From Streptomyces sp. NRRL S-340 (GTDB taxonomy: Bacteria > Actinomycetota > Actinomycetes > Streptomycetales > Streptomycetaceae): DNA of 64,000 nucleotides. The first letter of the stretch is position 1. Each line of letters begins with the position of its first letter. A program made the position numbers and the translations under genes. Shown here piece after piece: positions 1 through 11,086 of the stretch. The stretch lies in contig NZ_JOIY01000005.1 of the NCBI RefSeq assembly GCF_000720185.1, positions 124,001-188,000 of the forward strand, given 5' to 3'. A model generated the notes under the pieces. It saw only the letters and a list, made by a program, of their open reading frames with translations. It was not told where the DNA came from and did not search any database.

Positions 1-914
1 ACTGGGGACGCATCGCAGAACAGCACCGGCTCGACCTGACCGTGGTCAACCCGCTCACCGACCCGACCTGGCGCTTCATGACGCTGGACTGGGACGGCAA
101 GATCCGCATGGACTGCTCCTCGCCGTATGCCATGGCCTCGCTGATCGAGCAGCGCGACCGGTTCCAGATCGCCACGGGCAACGACGCCGACGCCGACCGG
201 CACGGCATCGTCACCCCCGACGGCGGACTGATGAACCCCAACCACTACCTCGCCACGGCCATCTCCTACCTGTACGCCCACCGCGGCGAATGGCCCGCGA
301 CCGCGGGCGTGGGCAAGACCCTGGTGTCCTCCGGCATGATCGACCGGGTCGCCGCCGACCTCGGACGGCGGCTCGTGGAGGTGCCGGTCGGCTTCAAGTG
401 GTTCGTGGACGGCCTGGCCGGCGGCTCGCTCGGCTTCGGCGGCGAGGAGTCCGCCGGGGCGTCCTTCCTGCGCCGCGACGGCTCGGTGTGGACCACCGAC
501 AAGGACGGCATCATCCTGGCCCTGCTCGCCTCCGAGATCACGGCCGTCACCGGGAAGACGCCCTCCCAGCACTACGCGGCCCTCACCGACCGCTTCGGCG
601 AGCCCGCCTACGCCCGCATCGACGCACCCGCCTCCCGCGAGGAGAAGGCCCGCCTCGCCAAGCTGTCCCCGGCCCAGGTCACCGCGGACACCCTCGCCGG
701 GGAGCGGGTCACCGCCGTGCTCACCGAGGCACCCGGCAACGGCGCCTCCATCGGCGGCATCAAGGTGACCACCGAGAACGCCTGGTTCGCGGCCCGCCCC
801 TCCGGCACCGAGGACGTCTACAAGGTCTACGCCGAGTCCTTCCGCGGCGCCGACCACCTCCGCCAGGTCCAGGACGAGGCGCAGCAGGTCGTCCTGACGG
901 CCCTCGGCGGCTGA
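1..914 (+). CDS. pgm: Phosphoglucomutase, C-terminal part (5' end outside window)
   Basis: Interconverts glucose-1-phosphate and glucose-6-phosphate in the cytoplasm. The frame is open to the left edge, so about half of the protein lies outside the window. Visible family motifs are the metal-binding loop [11 protein letters not shown], the sugar-binding GEESAGASF loop and the phosphate-binding [15 protein letters not shown] near the C-terminus. These match the alpha-D-glucose-specific, E. coli Pgm-type branch. The gene is followed by a GC-rich hairpin. The ATG at 42 is internal and should not be taken as the start. Confidence 0.95.
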   Translation, partial: WGRIAEQHRLDLTVVNPLTDPTWRFMTLDWDGKIRMDCSSPYAMASLIEQRDRFQIATGNDADADRHGIVTPDGGLMNPNHYLATAISYLYAHRGEWPATAGVGKTLVSSGMIDRVAADLGRRLVEVPVGFKWFVDGLAGGSLGFGGEESAGASFLRRDGSVWTTDKDGIILALLASEITAVTGKTPSQHYAALTDRFGEPAYARIDAPASREEKARLAKLSPAQVTADTLAGERVTAVLTEAPGNGASIGGIKVTTENAWFAARPSGTEDVYKVYAESFRGADHLRQVQDEAQQVVLTALGG

Positions 915-932
915 ACTCCCGCGGATCCGCCC

Positions 933-974
933 CGGCCGGGCCGGCGCCCCCCGCCCGGGGCACCGGCCCGGCCG
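933..974 (+). terminator. Hairpin downstream of pgm
   Basis: A perfect 12-bp inverted repeat (CGGCCGGGCCGG at 933-944, CCGGCCCGGCCG at 963-974) starts about 19 nt after the pgm stop. It lacks a T-tract, as is usual for Streptomyces terminators. The rest of the 915-1182 gap shows no convincing gene. Confidence 0.5.
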
Positions 975-1182
975 AGGCCCGTCCGCCGGCGGATCCGGCC
1001 CTGTTCCCGCGGGCGCCCGGACGGCGTCGGTGACGCGGCTCAGGGGCCCCGACTGCCCCGCCGCACCTTCCTCCCCGGGCCTCCCGCGTCCGGCCCGCCT
1101 CGTTCGCCCCGGCCGGCGTCCTCGTCGAAGGGGTCCCGGCCGGCCCCGCCCTGGAAGCAGTCCGCGCGATCAGTACCGGACT

Positions 1183-1211
1183 TTGACCGTTCGTTTTCTT
1201 GAACCGTTCGT
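1183..1211 (+). promoter_or_regulatory. Candidate furA promoter with FurA-type direct repeats
   Basis: The 9-mer ACCGTTCGT occurs twice, at 1186-1194 and 1203-1211, 17 bp apart and within 50 bp of the furA start. The first copy overlaps a good -35 hexamer (TTGACC, 1183-1188). Repeats spaced by about 1.6 helical turns upstream of a fur gene suggest the autoregulatory site of the redox-sensing FurA/FurS class. That role is inferred from position. Confidence 0.4.
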
Positions 1212-1235
1212 GTCTGCGGCGGTAGGTTCGGCGCC

Positions 1236-1673
1236 ATGACGCCAGCCCGGCCCCCGACGACCGCCGAGGAACTGCGCGGTGCGGGGCTGCGGGTGACGGC
1301 CGCCCGTGTCGCCCTCCTGGAGACCGTCCGCGCGGGTGACCACCTCGGCGTGGCGGACCTCGCCTGCGGGGTGCGCGCCCGCGTCGGCCACATCTCCCTG
1401 CAGGCCGTCTACGAGGCCCTGCACGCGCTCACCGCGGCAGGACTCGTACGCCGCATCGAACCGGCCGGCAGCCCCGCCCGGTACGAGGGCCGCGTCGGGG
1501 ACAACCACCACCACGTCGTGTGCCGGTCGTGCGGTGCCGTCGCCGACGTGGACTGCGCGAGAGGCGAGGCACCCTGCCTGACCGCGTCCGCCTCCCACGG
1601 CTTCTCCATCGAGGAGGCCGAGGTCGTCTACTGGGGCCAGTGCCCCGCCTGTTCCACCGCGCCCAGCACGTGA
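1236..1673 (+). CDS. furA: Fur-family redox/metal-responsive repressor (FurA/FurS type)
   Basis: A 145-residue DNA-binding repressor. A winged helix occupies about residues 15-80. It is followed by the HHH metal-site cluster (residues 91-93) and two CxxC pairs (C96/C99 and C136/C139) that in this family bind structural zinc and sense oxidation. It lies 33 bp upstream of katG on the same strand, the classical Streptomyces furS-cpeB arrangement, where the regulator represses itself and the catalase-peroxidase until oxidised. The start is the first ATG after the repeat-containing promoter. A CatR or zinc-type Fur is less likely given the katG neighbour. Confidence 0.9.
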   Translation: MTPARPPTTAEELRGAGLRVTAARVALLETVRAGDHLGVADLACGVRARVGHISLQAVYEALHALTAAGLVRRIEPAGSPARYEGRVGDNHHHVVCRSCGAVADVDCARGEAPCLTASASHGFSIEEAEVVYWGQCPACSTAPST

Positions 1674-1682
1674 GCACCGTGA

Positions 1683-3941
<2,259 letters not shown>

Positions 3942-3978
3942 GCCCGGCCGCCACGGCGTCGCCGCGCCGCCGTCCCGG

Positions 3979-4203
3979 TCAGACCTTGGCCGGGGCGGCG
4001 GCGCCCGCTTCCTTCACCAGACGGTCTCCGGGACCCACGGATTCCCACAGCGCCTTGTCGACGCGGAACTTCCCCGTCCCGCCCCCGGTCAGGCGCACCT
4101 CCACGTAGTGGTAGAGGCCGGAGCCGTCGGTCGTTCCCCGGGTCTTGTCCACCACGACACCGTCCCAGGCGTCCTCTTCACGTACCTTGCGAGATTTCGG
4201 CAT
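3979..4203 (-). CDS. Small conserved hypothetical protein, 74 aa
   Basis: Encodes a 74-residue soluble protein that begins MPKSRKVREEDAWDG and is rich in charged residues, with no membrane segment or signal peptide. The central part alternates hydrophobic and polar residues (YHYVEVRLTGGG), suggesting a small beta-barrel or strand-rich fold. It is convergent with katG, the two stops being 37 bp apart. I do not recognise a function. Codon use is normal for the window, which supports it being a real gene. Confidence 0.6.
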   Translation of the reverse strand: MPKSRKVREEDAWDGVVVDKTRGTTDGSGLYHYVEVRLTGGGTGKFRVDKALWESVGPGDRLVKEAGAAAPAKV

Positions 4204-4247
4204 GGTGGCACCCTAGGCCCTGCCGTCCCGACCGGCCGGGGCGCCCC

Positions 4248-4475
4248 TCACCGGTGCGGCCGGTCGAGGACCCGGCGGGCCACCCGGGCCGCCGCCTCGC
4301 TCTCGGCCGCGGCGGGGGACAGCTCGCTCAGCGTGTCCAGGTCGGTGTCCCGGCGCAGCTCGTCCTCCCAGGTGGCGGCGAGGCTCTCCTGCTCGGCGCG
4401 CGGCAGGCCGCGGACGTGGTCGCGGTGGCGCGGATCGAGGGCGGCCAGGAGCCGCTCGACGGTGTCGATGGCCAT
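4248..4475 (-). CDS. Small acidic/charged hypothetical protein, 75 aa
   Basis: A 75-residue, highly charged, predominantly helical protein starting MAIDTVERLL. The start is chosen because a strong GAGGAGGAG ribosome site lies just upstream. It sits 32 bp downstream of the PRC-barrel gene on the same strand and is probably co-transcribed with it. Such short helical proteins often accompany PRC-barrel stress genes in Streptomyces. No function can be assigned from sequence. Confidence 0.6.
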   Translation of the reverse strand: MAIDTVERLLAALDPRHRDHVRGLPRAEQESLAATWEDELRRDTDLDTLSELSPAAAESEAAARVARRVLDRPHR

Positions 4476-4507
4476 CTGCTCCTCCTCGCGGGCGGGCGCC
4501 CGGGCGG

Positions 4508-4864
4508 TCAGCGGCGGGCGAGCCGCCGTTCCCCGCCGGCGCCCGGGACGTAGGGCAGGTCGTAGTGCTGGAAGACCGCGGCCTCCTGCTCGGCGGGCAG
4601 GACGTCGTCCGTGCCGATGGAGGGCGCCTTCTTGACCAGCCCCTTGGGTTGCGCGACCTTGACGTAGTCGGGCCCCACGACGGCGCCGTCGACCGGTACG
4701 AACAGCAGGCGCTGCCGGGTGGGCAGCCCCGCACGGACGGTCACCATGGCCGGCTCGTCGGTGCCGGTGTCCACGTAGACCGCCTCCAGCGCGCCGATCT
4801 TGTGCCCTTCCTGGTCGACCACGTCGCGGTTGCGCCACTCACGGAGATCCGCCGAACGAATCAT
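4508..4864 (-). CDS. PRC-barrel domain protein
   Basis: A 118-residue protein whose N-terminal 80 residues fit a PRC-barrel: the opening MIRSADLREWRNRDVVDQEG, then the IGALEAVYVD and FVPVDGAVVGPDYVKV strands. PRC-barrels are small beta-barrels found in ribosome maturation factor RimM and in stress-associated proteins of actinobacteria. The C-terminal tail (about residues 85-118) is unstructured and charged. The chosen ATG has a GGGAG ribosome site. It heads a two-gene minus-strand unit with the 75-aa gene. The actual role is unknown. Confidence 0.8.
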   Translation of the reverse strand: MIRSADLREWRNRDVVDQEGHKIGALEAVYVDTGTDEPAMVTVRAGLPTRQRLLFVPVDGAVVGPDYVKVAQPKGLVKKAPSIGTDDVLPAEQEAAVFQHYDLPYVPGAGGERRLARR

Positions 4865-4945
4865 GTCTGCTCCCTGCCGCTCCCTGCCGCTCCCAGCCGT
4901 AGTACGGATGAGTGACCCGGGCGCCCGGGGCGTAAACACGCCGGT

Positions 4946-4969
4946 GGCCGGGGCGGTGGCGCCCCGGCC
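4946..4969 (-). terminator. Hairpin downstream of the ricin-domain gene
   Basis: A perfect 10-bp inverted repeat (GGCCGGGGCG / CGCCCCGGCC) with a 4-nt loop sits 8 bp past the stop of the minus-strand gene at 4977. It is a likely factor-independent terminator. Confidence 0.6.
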
Positions 4970-4976
4970 GGTGGGG

Positions 4977-7214
4977 TCAGCTGATCCGCCACCGCTGGAG
5001 CGGTGATCCGTCGCCGGGACGCTGGGTCACCGCGGCGCCCCTGTCCGCCGAGGCGGCGGTGAGCAGCAGCCCGCTGTGCACGGAGGCCACGGTGAACGCC
5101 CCGTCGGCCAGGCGCGTGACGGTCCAGCTCTGGTTGGCGCCGCCGGTGCAGGGCCACTGGATCACCCCGGCGCCGGCCGCGGTGGAACCGCCGTCGACGT
5201 CGGCGCACAGCCCCGAGGCGGTGTTGACGATCTCGTAGGAGCCGTCGTCCCGCCGGGCGAGGCGCCACTTCTGGTGGTCGCCGCCGTTCGGCGTCCAGGT
5301 GTCGAGCCTGGTGCCGGCCGCGGTGCTGCGTCCGGGGACCTCCAGGGTCTTGCCGGCGGTGACGAGCGTGCGGGTGCCGTCGAGCGGGGCGGGCGCCGCG
5401 CCGGTGGGCGTGAGCGTCAGCGTCTGCTCGGCCGCGGTGCGCGAGCCGCCGACCGGGCCGGTGCCCGCGGCGTCCCAGAAGCGGGCCGGGGTGGTCTCCG
5501 CGGGCCGCGCCGGGTCGCCGGACAGGCCGATCACCAGGCCGCTGTAGCGGTTGACCAGCCGGTACGTGCCGTCGGGCACGCCGCTCGCCGAGGTGCCCGG
5601 GACGACCCACCACTGCCGTCCCACGTCCGCCCCGCCTGCCCCCGCCGCGCGCACCGTGGGCCTGGTGCCCCAGGCGCGCTGGGCGGTGCTGGAGGAGTCC
5701 ACGCCGAGCAGATCGCCGGTGGCCGCGTTGGCGATGCGGTACGAGCCGTCACCGTTGCCGGTGAAGATCCACGACTGCCGGGCCGATCCGTCCGCCTGTG
5801 CCTGGGAGGTGGTGGCGGAACCGCCGGGGACCTGGGTGAGGACCCGGCCGCCGCCGCTGGAGATGCGGTACGTCCGGCCCGTGTCCACGGGGGCGGCCGG
5901 CGCCGAGGTGCCGATGGTGACGTTCGCGTATTCGCCGGACGAGCCGCCCGAGCAGCCGAAGGAGCAGTACGAGCGGAAGGACTTGCCGACGATGCCCGAG
6001 CCGGTCCTGCTGGCCGGGTCGAGGAACCAGCGGTACCAGGAGGCGTTGGTGAGGCTGCCGGTGTCGCCGATCAGCCGCCACTTCTGCGTGGCCAGGTCGT
6101 CGGTGGCGTAGAACTGCTGCGGTGCCTTGCCGCTCTGGTCCACGCCCTGCGGTTCGCCGATGTACAGCCCCAGGTAGGCGTTGTAGGTGATGTCCATGAC
6201 GAACAGGGGCGAGGTCGGCGGCATGGTGCCCGCCGCCACCTGCTGGCTCGTCGTCCCGCTGTTCGACGGGTCGTACTCCTTGTCCGCGGGGGTGTAGCCC
6301 GTGGGGTGGGTGGTGTCGGCCGGCACCATGTTGCTCTCCCGGCCGCCCGTCCCGGGCTGCGACCAGGCGCCGTCGTACCACTTGCGCCACGAGCCCGGCG
6401 CCATCTTGCCGGAGATCGGAGCCCGGGCCACGTGCGCGTGGAAGGCCTTCCAGCTGCCGCCCTTGTCGACGATCCGGGAGCCGTAGAAGACGTAGAAGTA
6501 GCCGGAGGCGGTGTCCACGAACAGGCGTGGGTCGCCGTCGCCGTAGTCGAACGTCTGTTGCGGGAACGCCGCCGTGTCGCCGCGCTTCGTGCTGTACGGC
6601 GAGGTGAGGACGTGGTCCTTGATGGTCCACGTCCGGCCCTGGTCCCGGGAGACGGCGTAGTCGATCGCGTCGTAGTGCAGGCCGTCACCGAAGGGCTGCG
6701 GGGTGAACTCGTTGTGGACCAGGCCGTACCAGTCGCCGGTGTCCGGGTCGACCCAGACGCCCGCCAGGTCGCAGTAGTTCTTCTGCGCGTAGTGCGAACC
6801 CGCGGGCGCGTAGCTGGACTCGACGCCGGTGGGGCTGTTGTTGCAGCGCCACGTGGTGTCGTCGTTGCGGTCGCGGGAGTCCGCCGGGTTCACCGCGCCG
6901 CTCAGGGTGCTGTCGCGGGTGGCGGAGTCGAAGTCCTTGCCGGTGAAGAAGGTCCACGCGCGGCTGTCGTCCGCGCCGTAGAGGGAGTGGGCCTGCTGGA
7001 AGTGGAAGGTGCCGTCCTTGTCGATGTAGGGGGCGGCCGGAGTGTCGTCCGGGTGGGTCCAGGAACCCTTCGCGCCGACGGTGACGGTGTACGACGGGGT
7101 GCCCGCCGCCGGTGCGGCGGGGGCCGCGAGCGCGCTGCCGCCGGTCAGGGCCGTCGCCGTGGCGACGACCGCGGCGACGAGCCCCGCGGCCAGTTGCTTG
7201 CGGTGAGGTGACAC
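4977..7214 (-). CDS. Secreted beta-propeller-like enzyme with C-terminal ricin-type lectin domains
   Basis: A 745-residue exported protein. Residues 1-30 form a Sec signal peptide ending in ALAAPA. Residues of about 40-435 contain an Asp-box-like motif (SRDQGRTW) typical of sialidase or beta-propeller folds. Residues of about 440-745 carry two ricin-B/CBM13-type lectin units (QKWRL and QSWTV motifs) for carbohydrate binding. The catalytic specificity is not recognised. It is the last gene before a terminator and lies downstream of the GH35 gene, so it may join the same galactoside-use programme from outside the cell. Glycoside hydrolase or sugar-binding activity is inferred. Confidence 0.8.
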   Translation of the reverse strand: MSPHRKQLAAGLVAAVVATATALTGGSALAAPAAPAAGTPSYTVTVGAKGSWTHPDDTPAAPYIDKDGTFHFQQAHSLYGADDSRAWTFFTGKDFDSATRDSTLSGAVNPADSRDRNDDTTWRCNNSPTGVESSYAPAGSHYAQKNYCDLAGVWVDPDTGDWYGLVHNEFTPQPFGDGLHYDAIDYAVSRDQGRTWTIKDHVLTSPYSTKRGDTAAFPQQTFDYGDGDPRLFVDTASGYFYVFYGSRIVDKGGSWKAFHAHVARAPISGKMAPGSWRKWYDGAWSQPGTGGRESNMVPADTTHPTGYTPADKEYDPSNSGTTSQQVAAGTMPPTSPLFVMDITYNAYLGLYIGEPQGVDQSGKAPQQFYATDDLATQKWRLIGDTGSLTNASWYRWFLDPASRTGSGIVGKSFRSYCSFGCSGGSSGEYANVTIGTSAPAAPVDTGRTYRISSGGGRVLTQVPGGSATTSQAQADGSARQSWIFTGNGDGSYRIANAATGDLLGVDSSSTAQRAWGTRPTVRAAGAGGADVGRQWWVVPGTSASGVPDGTYRLVNRYSGLVIGLSGDPARPAETTPARFWDAAGTGPVGGSRTAAEQTLTLTPTGAAPAPLDGTRTLVTAGKTLEVPGRSTAAGTRLDTWTPNGGDHQKWRLARRDDGSYEIVNTASGLCADVDGGSTAAGAGVIQWPCTGGANQSWTVTRLADGAFTVASVHSGLLLTAASADRGAAVTQRPGDGSPLQRWRIS

Positions 7215-7365
7215 AGGTCCTCCTTGCTCGGGGCGGGGCCGCGCCGGCTGCGCGGCCCCCTGGGTGTGGTTCCTGTGCGCGACGGACCGGTGTCAGGGCC
7301 GGTCCGGTCCGTGGCCCCCGTGCCCGTACGCCCGGCCCCGAGCGGGCGGCCGTGGCGCACGGCGG

Positions 7366-9207
7366 TCAGTCGAACGTCTCGACGTACTCCTCGGCCGGAC
7401 CCAGGGCGGGGCGGTCGGTGAGGGCGAGGTGGTCGCCGAACCGTTCGAGTTCCAGGACGGTGAGGGTGTTCTCGCCCGCGCGCAGCAGCGGGCCGGGCAG
7501 GTAGAGCGTGGTCTGCGGGCCGATCTCCCAGTAGCGGCCCAGCAGCGTCTCGCCCACCCAGACGAACCCCTTGCCGAAACCGGGCAGGGCGAGGAAGGTG
7601 TCGGCCGGTTCGGCCACCGTCAGCCGGGCGGTCGCGAAGCCCGCCCGGTCGTCGCAGGGCGCCGCCGACGCGGCTCGGCCGACTTCCCGCCGCCCCCACT
7701 CGTCCAGCGGCAGCCGGTGCATGGTCCAGCCGTGCACCAGCCGCCGGCCCACGCGGACGCCGTCCAGGATGCCCTTGCCCTGGCCGAGCAGCGGGCCGTA
7801 GTTGATCCGGCCCTGGTTCTCCACCAGCAGGTCCAGGCGCACGCGCGTCCCGGTGCCCGGCACGCTGAACGAGGAGGTCTCGCGGTCCAGTACGGCCACG
7901 GGGACGCCGTCGACGAACACCTGGGCGCGGTCGTGCAGTCCGGTGACGGTCAGCTCCTGGCGGCCCGGCGGCAGCAGCGGCTCGGCGGTGTAGAGGACCA
8001 GGCCCGAGGACAGCCCCAGCTCCTCGAAACTCAGCGGGACGGGCGCCCGCACCGGCTCGCCCGCCGCCCGCAGCGCGGGCAGGAGCGCGGCCCGCCGCGT
8101 GACCTCCAGGGTGCGGGGCGCGAGCAGCGGCGGGTCGGCGGGCGGCTCGGGAAGCGCGCGGTCCGGGCCTGCGAACGCCGCCAGCCGCTCCCGCAGGGCG
8201 TGGAACTTCGGGGTGAGCGCGCCGTGTTCGGCGATCGGGGCGTCCGAGTCGTAGCTGGTGACGGTGGGCTGGAGGCGTTCCCCGTCGTGGTTGGCACCGG
8301 CCCACAGCCCGAAATTGGTGCCGCCGTGCGCCATGTACAGGCTCACCGAACCGCCCGCGTCGAGGATCTCGCCCACGTCGTCGGCCGCGCCGGCGGCGGA
8401 CCGCACGTGGTGCTTCTCGCCCCAGTGGTCGAACCAGCCGTTCCAGAACTCGGCGCAGAAGAACGGCTCGTCCTGGCGGCGCGAGCGCAGCAGCGCCGCC
8501 GCCTGGCCGGGTCGGGAGCCGAACGTCGCCGCCGCGAGGTGCCCGGGCAGACTGCCGCCGTCCTGCATCAGCGCGGTCGGCCCGTCCGCCGTGTACAGCA
8601 GCTCGGTGACACCGCGCGCCACGAGCGCGTCGCGCACCCAGCGGACGTACGCCTCGTCGTCGCCGTAGCTGCCGTACTCGTTCTCGATCTGCACCGCGAC
8701 CACCGGGCCGCCCCGGGCGGCCTGGAGCGCGGCGATGCGCGGGACCAGCTCGTCGAACCAGCGGCCGACCGCCTCCAGGAAGGGGCGGTGGGAGGTGCGC
8801 GGCCGCATCCCGGGCGTGCCGGTCAGCCAGGCGGGCAGCCCGCCGTTGTCCCATTCGGCGCAGATGTACGGTCCCGGGCGCACGATGACGTCCAGTCCCG
8901 TCTCCTGCGCCAGCCCCGCGAAGCGCGCGAGGTCGCGCCCGCCGTCGAAGCGGACCTCGCCCGGGACGCGCTCGTGGAAGTTCCACGGGACGTAGGTGTC
9001 CACGGTGTTGAGGCCGAGCGCGGCCAGCCGGGCGAGCCGGTCGGCCCACTGCTCGGGACGGACCCGGAAGTAGTGCAGGGAACCGGCCAGCACGCGGTGC
9101 GGGCGGCCCGCCCGCAGCAGGGTGCCGTCCGCGAAGGCCAGCGCGGCGGCCGGGGAGGGAGCGAGGGGGGCGGGGGCGGCCGCGGTGTGCGGTGCGGAAG
9201 TGGTCAC
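7366..9207 (-). CDS. Beta-galactosidase, glycoside hydrolase family 35
   Basis: A 613-residue GH35 enzyme removing terminal beta-galactose. The catalytic barrel has QIENEYG (acid/base Glu at 177) and AEFWNGWFDHWG (nucleophile Glu at 253), followed by C-terminal beta-sandwich (jelly-roll) domains. There is no signal peptide, so it should act in the cytoplasm on imported oligosaccharides. The GTG start overlaps the stop of the permease gene by 4 nt (GTGA), which makes translation coupled to the ABC importer and fixes the start. It is the last gene of the operon read from 12381. Confidence 0.93.
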   Translation of the reverse strand: MTTSAPHTAAAPAPLAPSPAAALAFADGTLLRAGRPHRVLAGSLHYFRVRPEQWADRLARLAALGLNTVDTYVPWNFHERVPGEVRFDGGRDLARFAGLAQETGLDVIVRPGPYICAEWDNGGLPAWLTGTPGMRPRTSHRPFLEAVGRWFDELVPRIAALQAARGGPVVAVQIENEYGSYGDDEAYVRWVRDALVARGVTELLYTADGPTALMQDGGSLPGHLAAATFGSRPGQAAALLRSRRQDEPFFCAEFWNGWFDHWGEKHHVRSAAGAADDVGEILDAGGSVSLYMAHGGTNFGLWAGANHDGERLQPTVTSYDSDAPIAEHGALTPKFHALRERLAAFAGPDRALPEPPADPPLLAPRTLEVTRRAALLPALRAAGEPVRAPVPLSFEELGLSSGLVLYTAEPLLPPGRQELTVTGLHDRAQVFVDGVPVAVLDRETSSFSVPGTGTRVRLDLLVENQGRINYGPLLGQGKGILDGVRVGRRLVHGWTMHRLPLDEWGRREVGRAASAAPCDDRAGFATARLTVAEPADTFLALPGFGKGFVWVGETLLGRYWEIGPQTTLYLPGPLLRAGENTLTVLELERFGDHLALTDRPALGPAEEYVETFD

Positions 9208-10079
9208 TTGACGGCTCCGGCGGTCATGCCCGCGCGCCAGAACCGCTGGAGCGCGAGGAAGGCGATCAGAAGCGGGACGACGGACACCAGGGAGCCGACG
9301 ACGACCAGCGGGGGCGGCACGGCGACATGGCTCGCGTTCCAGCCGACCAGGCCGACCGTGACGGGCTGGAGCCGGTCGTCGCCGAGCACCATCGCGGGCA
9401 GCAGGTAGTTGTTCCAGATCTCCACGAACTGGAACAGGAAGATCGTCACCAGCGCGGGCAGCATCATCCGCACCCCGATGGTACGGAAGATCCGGAACTC
9501 GCCCGCCCCGTCCAGCCGTCCTGCCTCCAGGACCTCGTCGGGGACGCTCTGCGCCGCGAACACCCGGGAGAGGTAGACCCCGAACGGACTGACCACGCTG
9601 GGCAGCAGCACGGCCAGCGGGTCGTCGATCAGGTGCACCCCGGAGAACATCAGGTACAGCGGCAGCGTGAACAGCACCTTGGGCACCAGCACGGCCGCGA
9701 GCACCGCGCCGAACACCGCGCCGCGCCCGGGGAAGTCGTACTTGGCGAGCGCGTAGCCGGCCAGCGCCGAGAAGGCGGTGCCGAGGACCGCGCCGACGCC
9801 GCAGTACAGCACGCTGTTGAGCATCCAGCGCCAGAAGATCCCGCCGTCCTGGCCGCTGAGCCGGGCGATGTTGCCGAACAGGCCGAAGCCGTGGAACCAC
9901 AGGCCGCTGCCGGAGAACTGCTCGCCGAACGGCTTGGTCGCCGACACCAGCAGCCACCACAGCGGGAAGAGGAAGTAGAAGGCCGACAGGCCCAGCAGCG
10001 CCATGACGGTGACGCGGCTCGCCGGGCGGCTCTCACGGCGCGAACGGACCAGGGACGCCCGCGTGCTCAGCGCGCTCAT
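9204..10079 (-). CDS. Carbohydrate ABC transporter permease (MalG type)
   Basis: A 291-residue inner-membrane permease with about six transmembrane segments. It has the EAA-type cytoplasmic loop (EAGRLDGAGEFRIF...), which contacts the ATPase, and MalG-type order. The start ATG overlaps the preceding permease stop (ATGA), and its own stop overlaps the GH35 start. No ATPase gene is present. Streptomyces importers of this class usually share the MsiK ATPase encoded elsewhere, so the missing ATPase is expected. Confidence 0.93.
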   Translation of the reverse strand: MSALSTRASLVRSRRESRPASRVTVMALLGLSAFYFLFPLWWLLVSATKPFGEQFSGSGLWFHGFGLFGNIARLSGQDGGIFWRWMLNSVLYCGVGAVLGTAFSALAGYALAKYDFPGRGAVFGAVLAAVLVPKVLFTLPLYLMFSGVHLIDDPLAVLLPSVVSPFGVYLSRVFAAQSVPDEVLEAGRLDGAGEFRIFRTIGVRMMLPALVTIFLFQFVEIWNNYLLPAMVLGDDRLQPVTVGLVGWNASHVAVPPPLVVVGSLVSVVPLLIAFLALQRFWRAGMTAGAVK

Positions 10080-11086
10080 GCCTGCTCCTCCCCGCGGTGG
10101 GTCAGCTTGAAGAAGACGAAGGACACGACACCCACCAGGAGGGCCAGGAGGACGGACTGCGCGGCGGCGTAGGGGTAGTTGCCCGCCGCGACCGCGCTCT
10201 GTGCGGACATGATCGGAGTGAACGTCGAGGTCACCGAGCCGTCGGAGACCGGCTGGAGCACCGCCGGCTCGTTGTAGAGCTGCGCGGAGCCGATGACGGA
10301 GAACACCGCGGTGAGCACCAGCGCGCCGCGCACCGCCGGGATCTTGATGCTCCAGGCGGTCCGCAGGGCCGTGGCCCCGTCCATCCGGGCCGCCTCCAGG
10401 ACCTCGGCGGGGATCGACTGGAGCGCCGCGTAGATGATGATCATGTTGTACCCGGCCCAGCTCCAGGTGACGATGTTGGCCACCGACCACAGCACCACCT
10501 CGCTGTGGAAGAACGGGACCGAGACACCGATCGGGTGCAGCAGACGGTTGATCGGGCTGGACTGCGACGAGTACATGAACGACCAGACCAGCGCGGCGCT
10601 GACGCCGGGGATGGCGTACGGCAGGAAGCCGGCGATCCGGAAGAAGCCCTTGCCGCGCGCCGAGCGGGAGTCGATCAGCAGCGCGAGGGCGAGGGCCACG
10701 CCGAGCATCACCGGGACCTGGACCAGGCCGAACAGCGCGACCCGGCCGAGCGAGGACAGGAACGCCTGGTCGCCGAAGGCCCGGCTGTAGTTGCCCAGCG
10801 GGTCGAAGACCCTGGTCGGCGCGGTGAGGCCGAGGCCGGAGCGGTGGACGGTGAACAGGCTGCTGACCGCCGCGTAGACGATCGGCGCGACGTACATCGC
10901 CGCGAACAGGACGAGGAAGGGGGCGCAGAACAGCAGGGGGCGCAGGCGGCGCGCGCGGGGCGCGGGGACGGGTGCCGGTGTGGGCGCGGAAGAGGGTGCC
11001 GGGGCGGGCCCGCGGGTGACCGCGGCGGGCCGGCCGGCGCGGGCGGCCGGCACCGCGTCGGCCGCGTCGATGACGGACTCGTTCAC
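10076..11086 (-). CDS. Carbohydrate ABC transporter permease (MalF type)
   Basis: A 336-residue membrane permease with a roughly 45-residue Pro/Ala-rich cytoplasmic N-terminus, then six transmembrane segments starting at LLFCAPFLVLFAAMYV. The EAA loop is EAARMDGATALRTAWSIKIP. It pairs with the MalG-type partner to form the transmembrane channel. The GTG start lies in a GTGA overlap with the stop of the substrate-binding protein gene, giving coupled expression. Confidence 0.92.
   Translation of the reverse strand: MNESVIDAADAVPAARAGRPAAVTRGPAPAPSSAPTPAPVPAPRARRLRPLLFCAPFLVLFAAMYVAPIVYAAVSSLFTVHRSGLGLTAPTRVFDPLGNYSRAFGDQAFLSSLGRVALFGLVQVPVMLGVALALALLIDSRSARGKGFFRIAGFLPYAIPGVSAALVWSFMYSSQSSPINRLLHPIGVSVPFFHSEVVLWSVANIVTWSWAGYNMIIIYAALQSIPAEVLEAARMDGATALRTAWSIKIPAVRGALVLTAVFSVIGSAQLYNEPAVLQPVSDGSVTSTFTPIMSAQSAVAAGNYPYAAAQSVLLALLVGVVSFVFFKLTHRGEEQA

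Noticed and set aside
5076..7211. A 711-codon plus-strand frame across the ricin-domain gene
   Set aside because: Shadow of the minus-strand gene; biased composition and no start signal.
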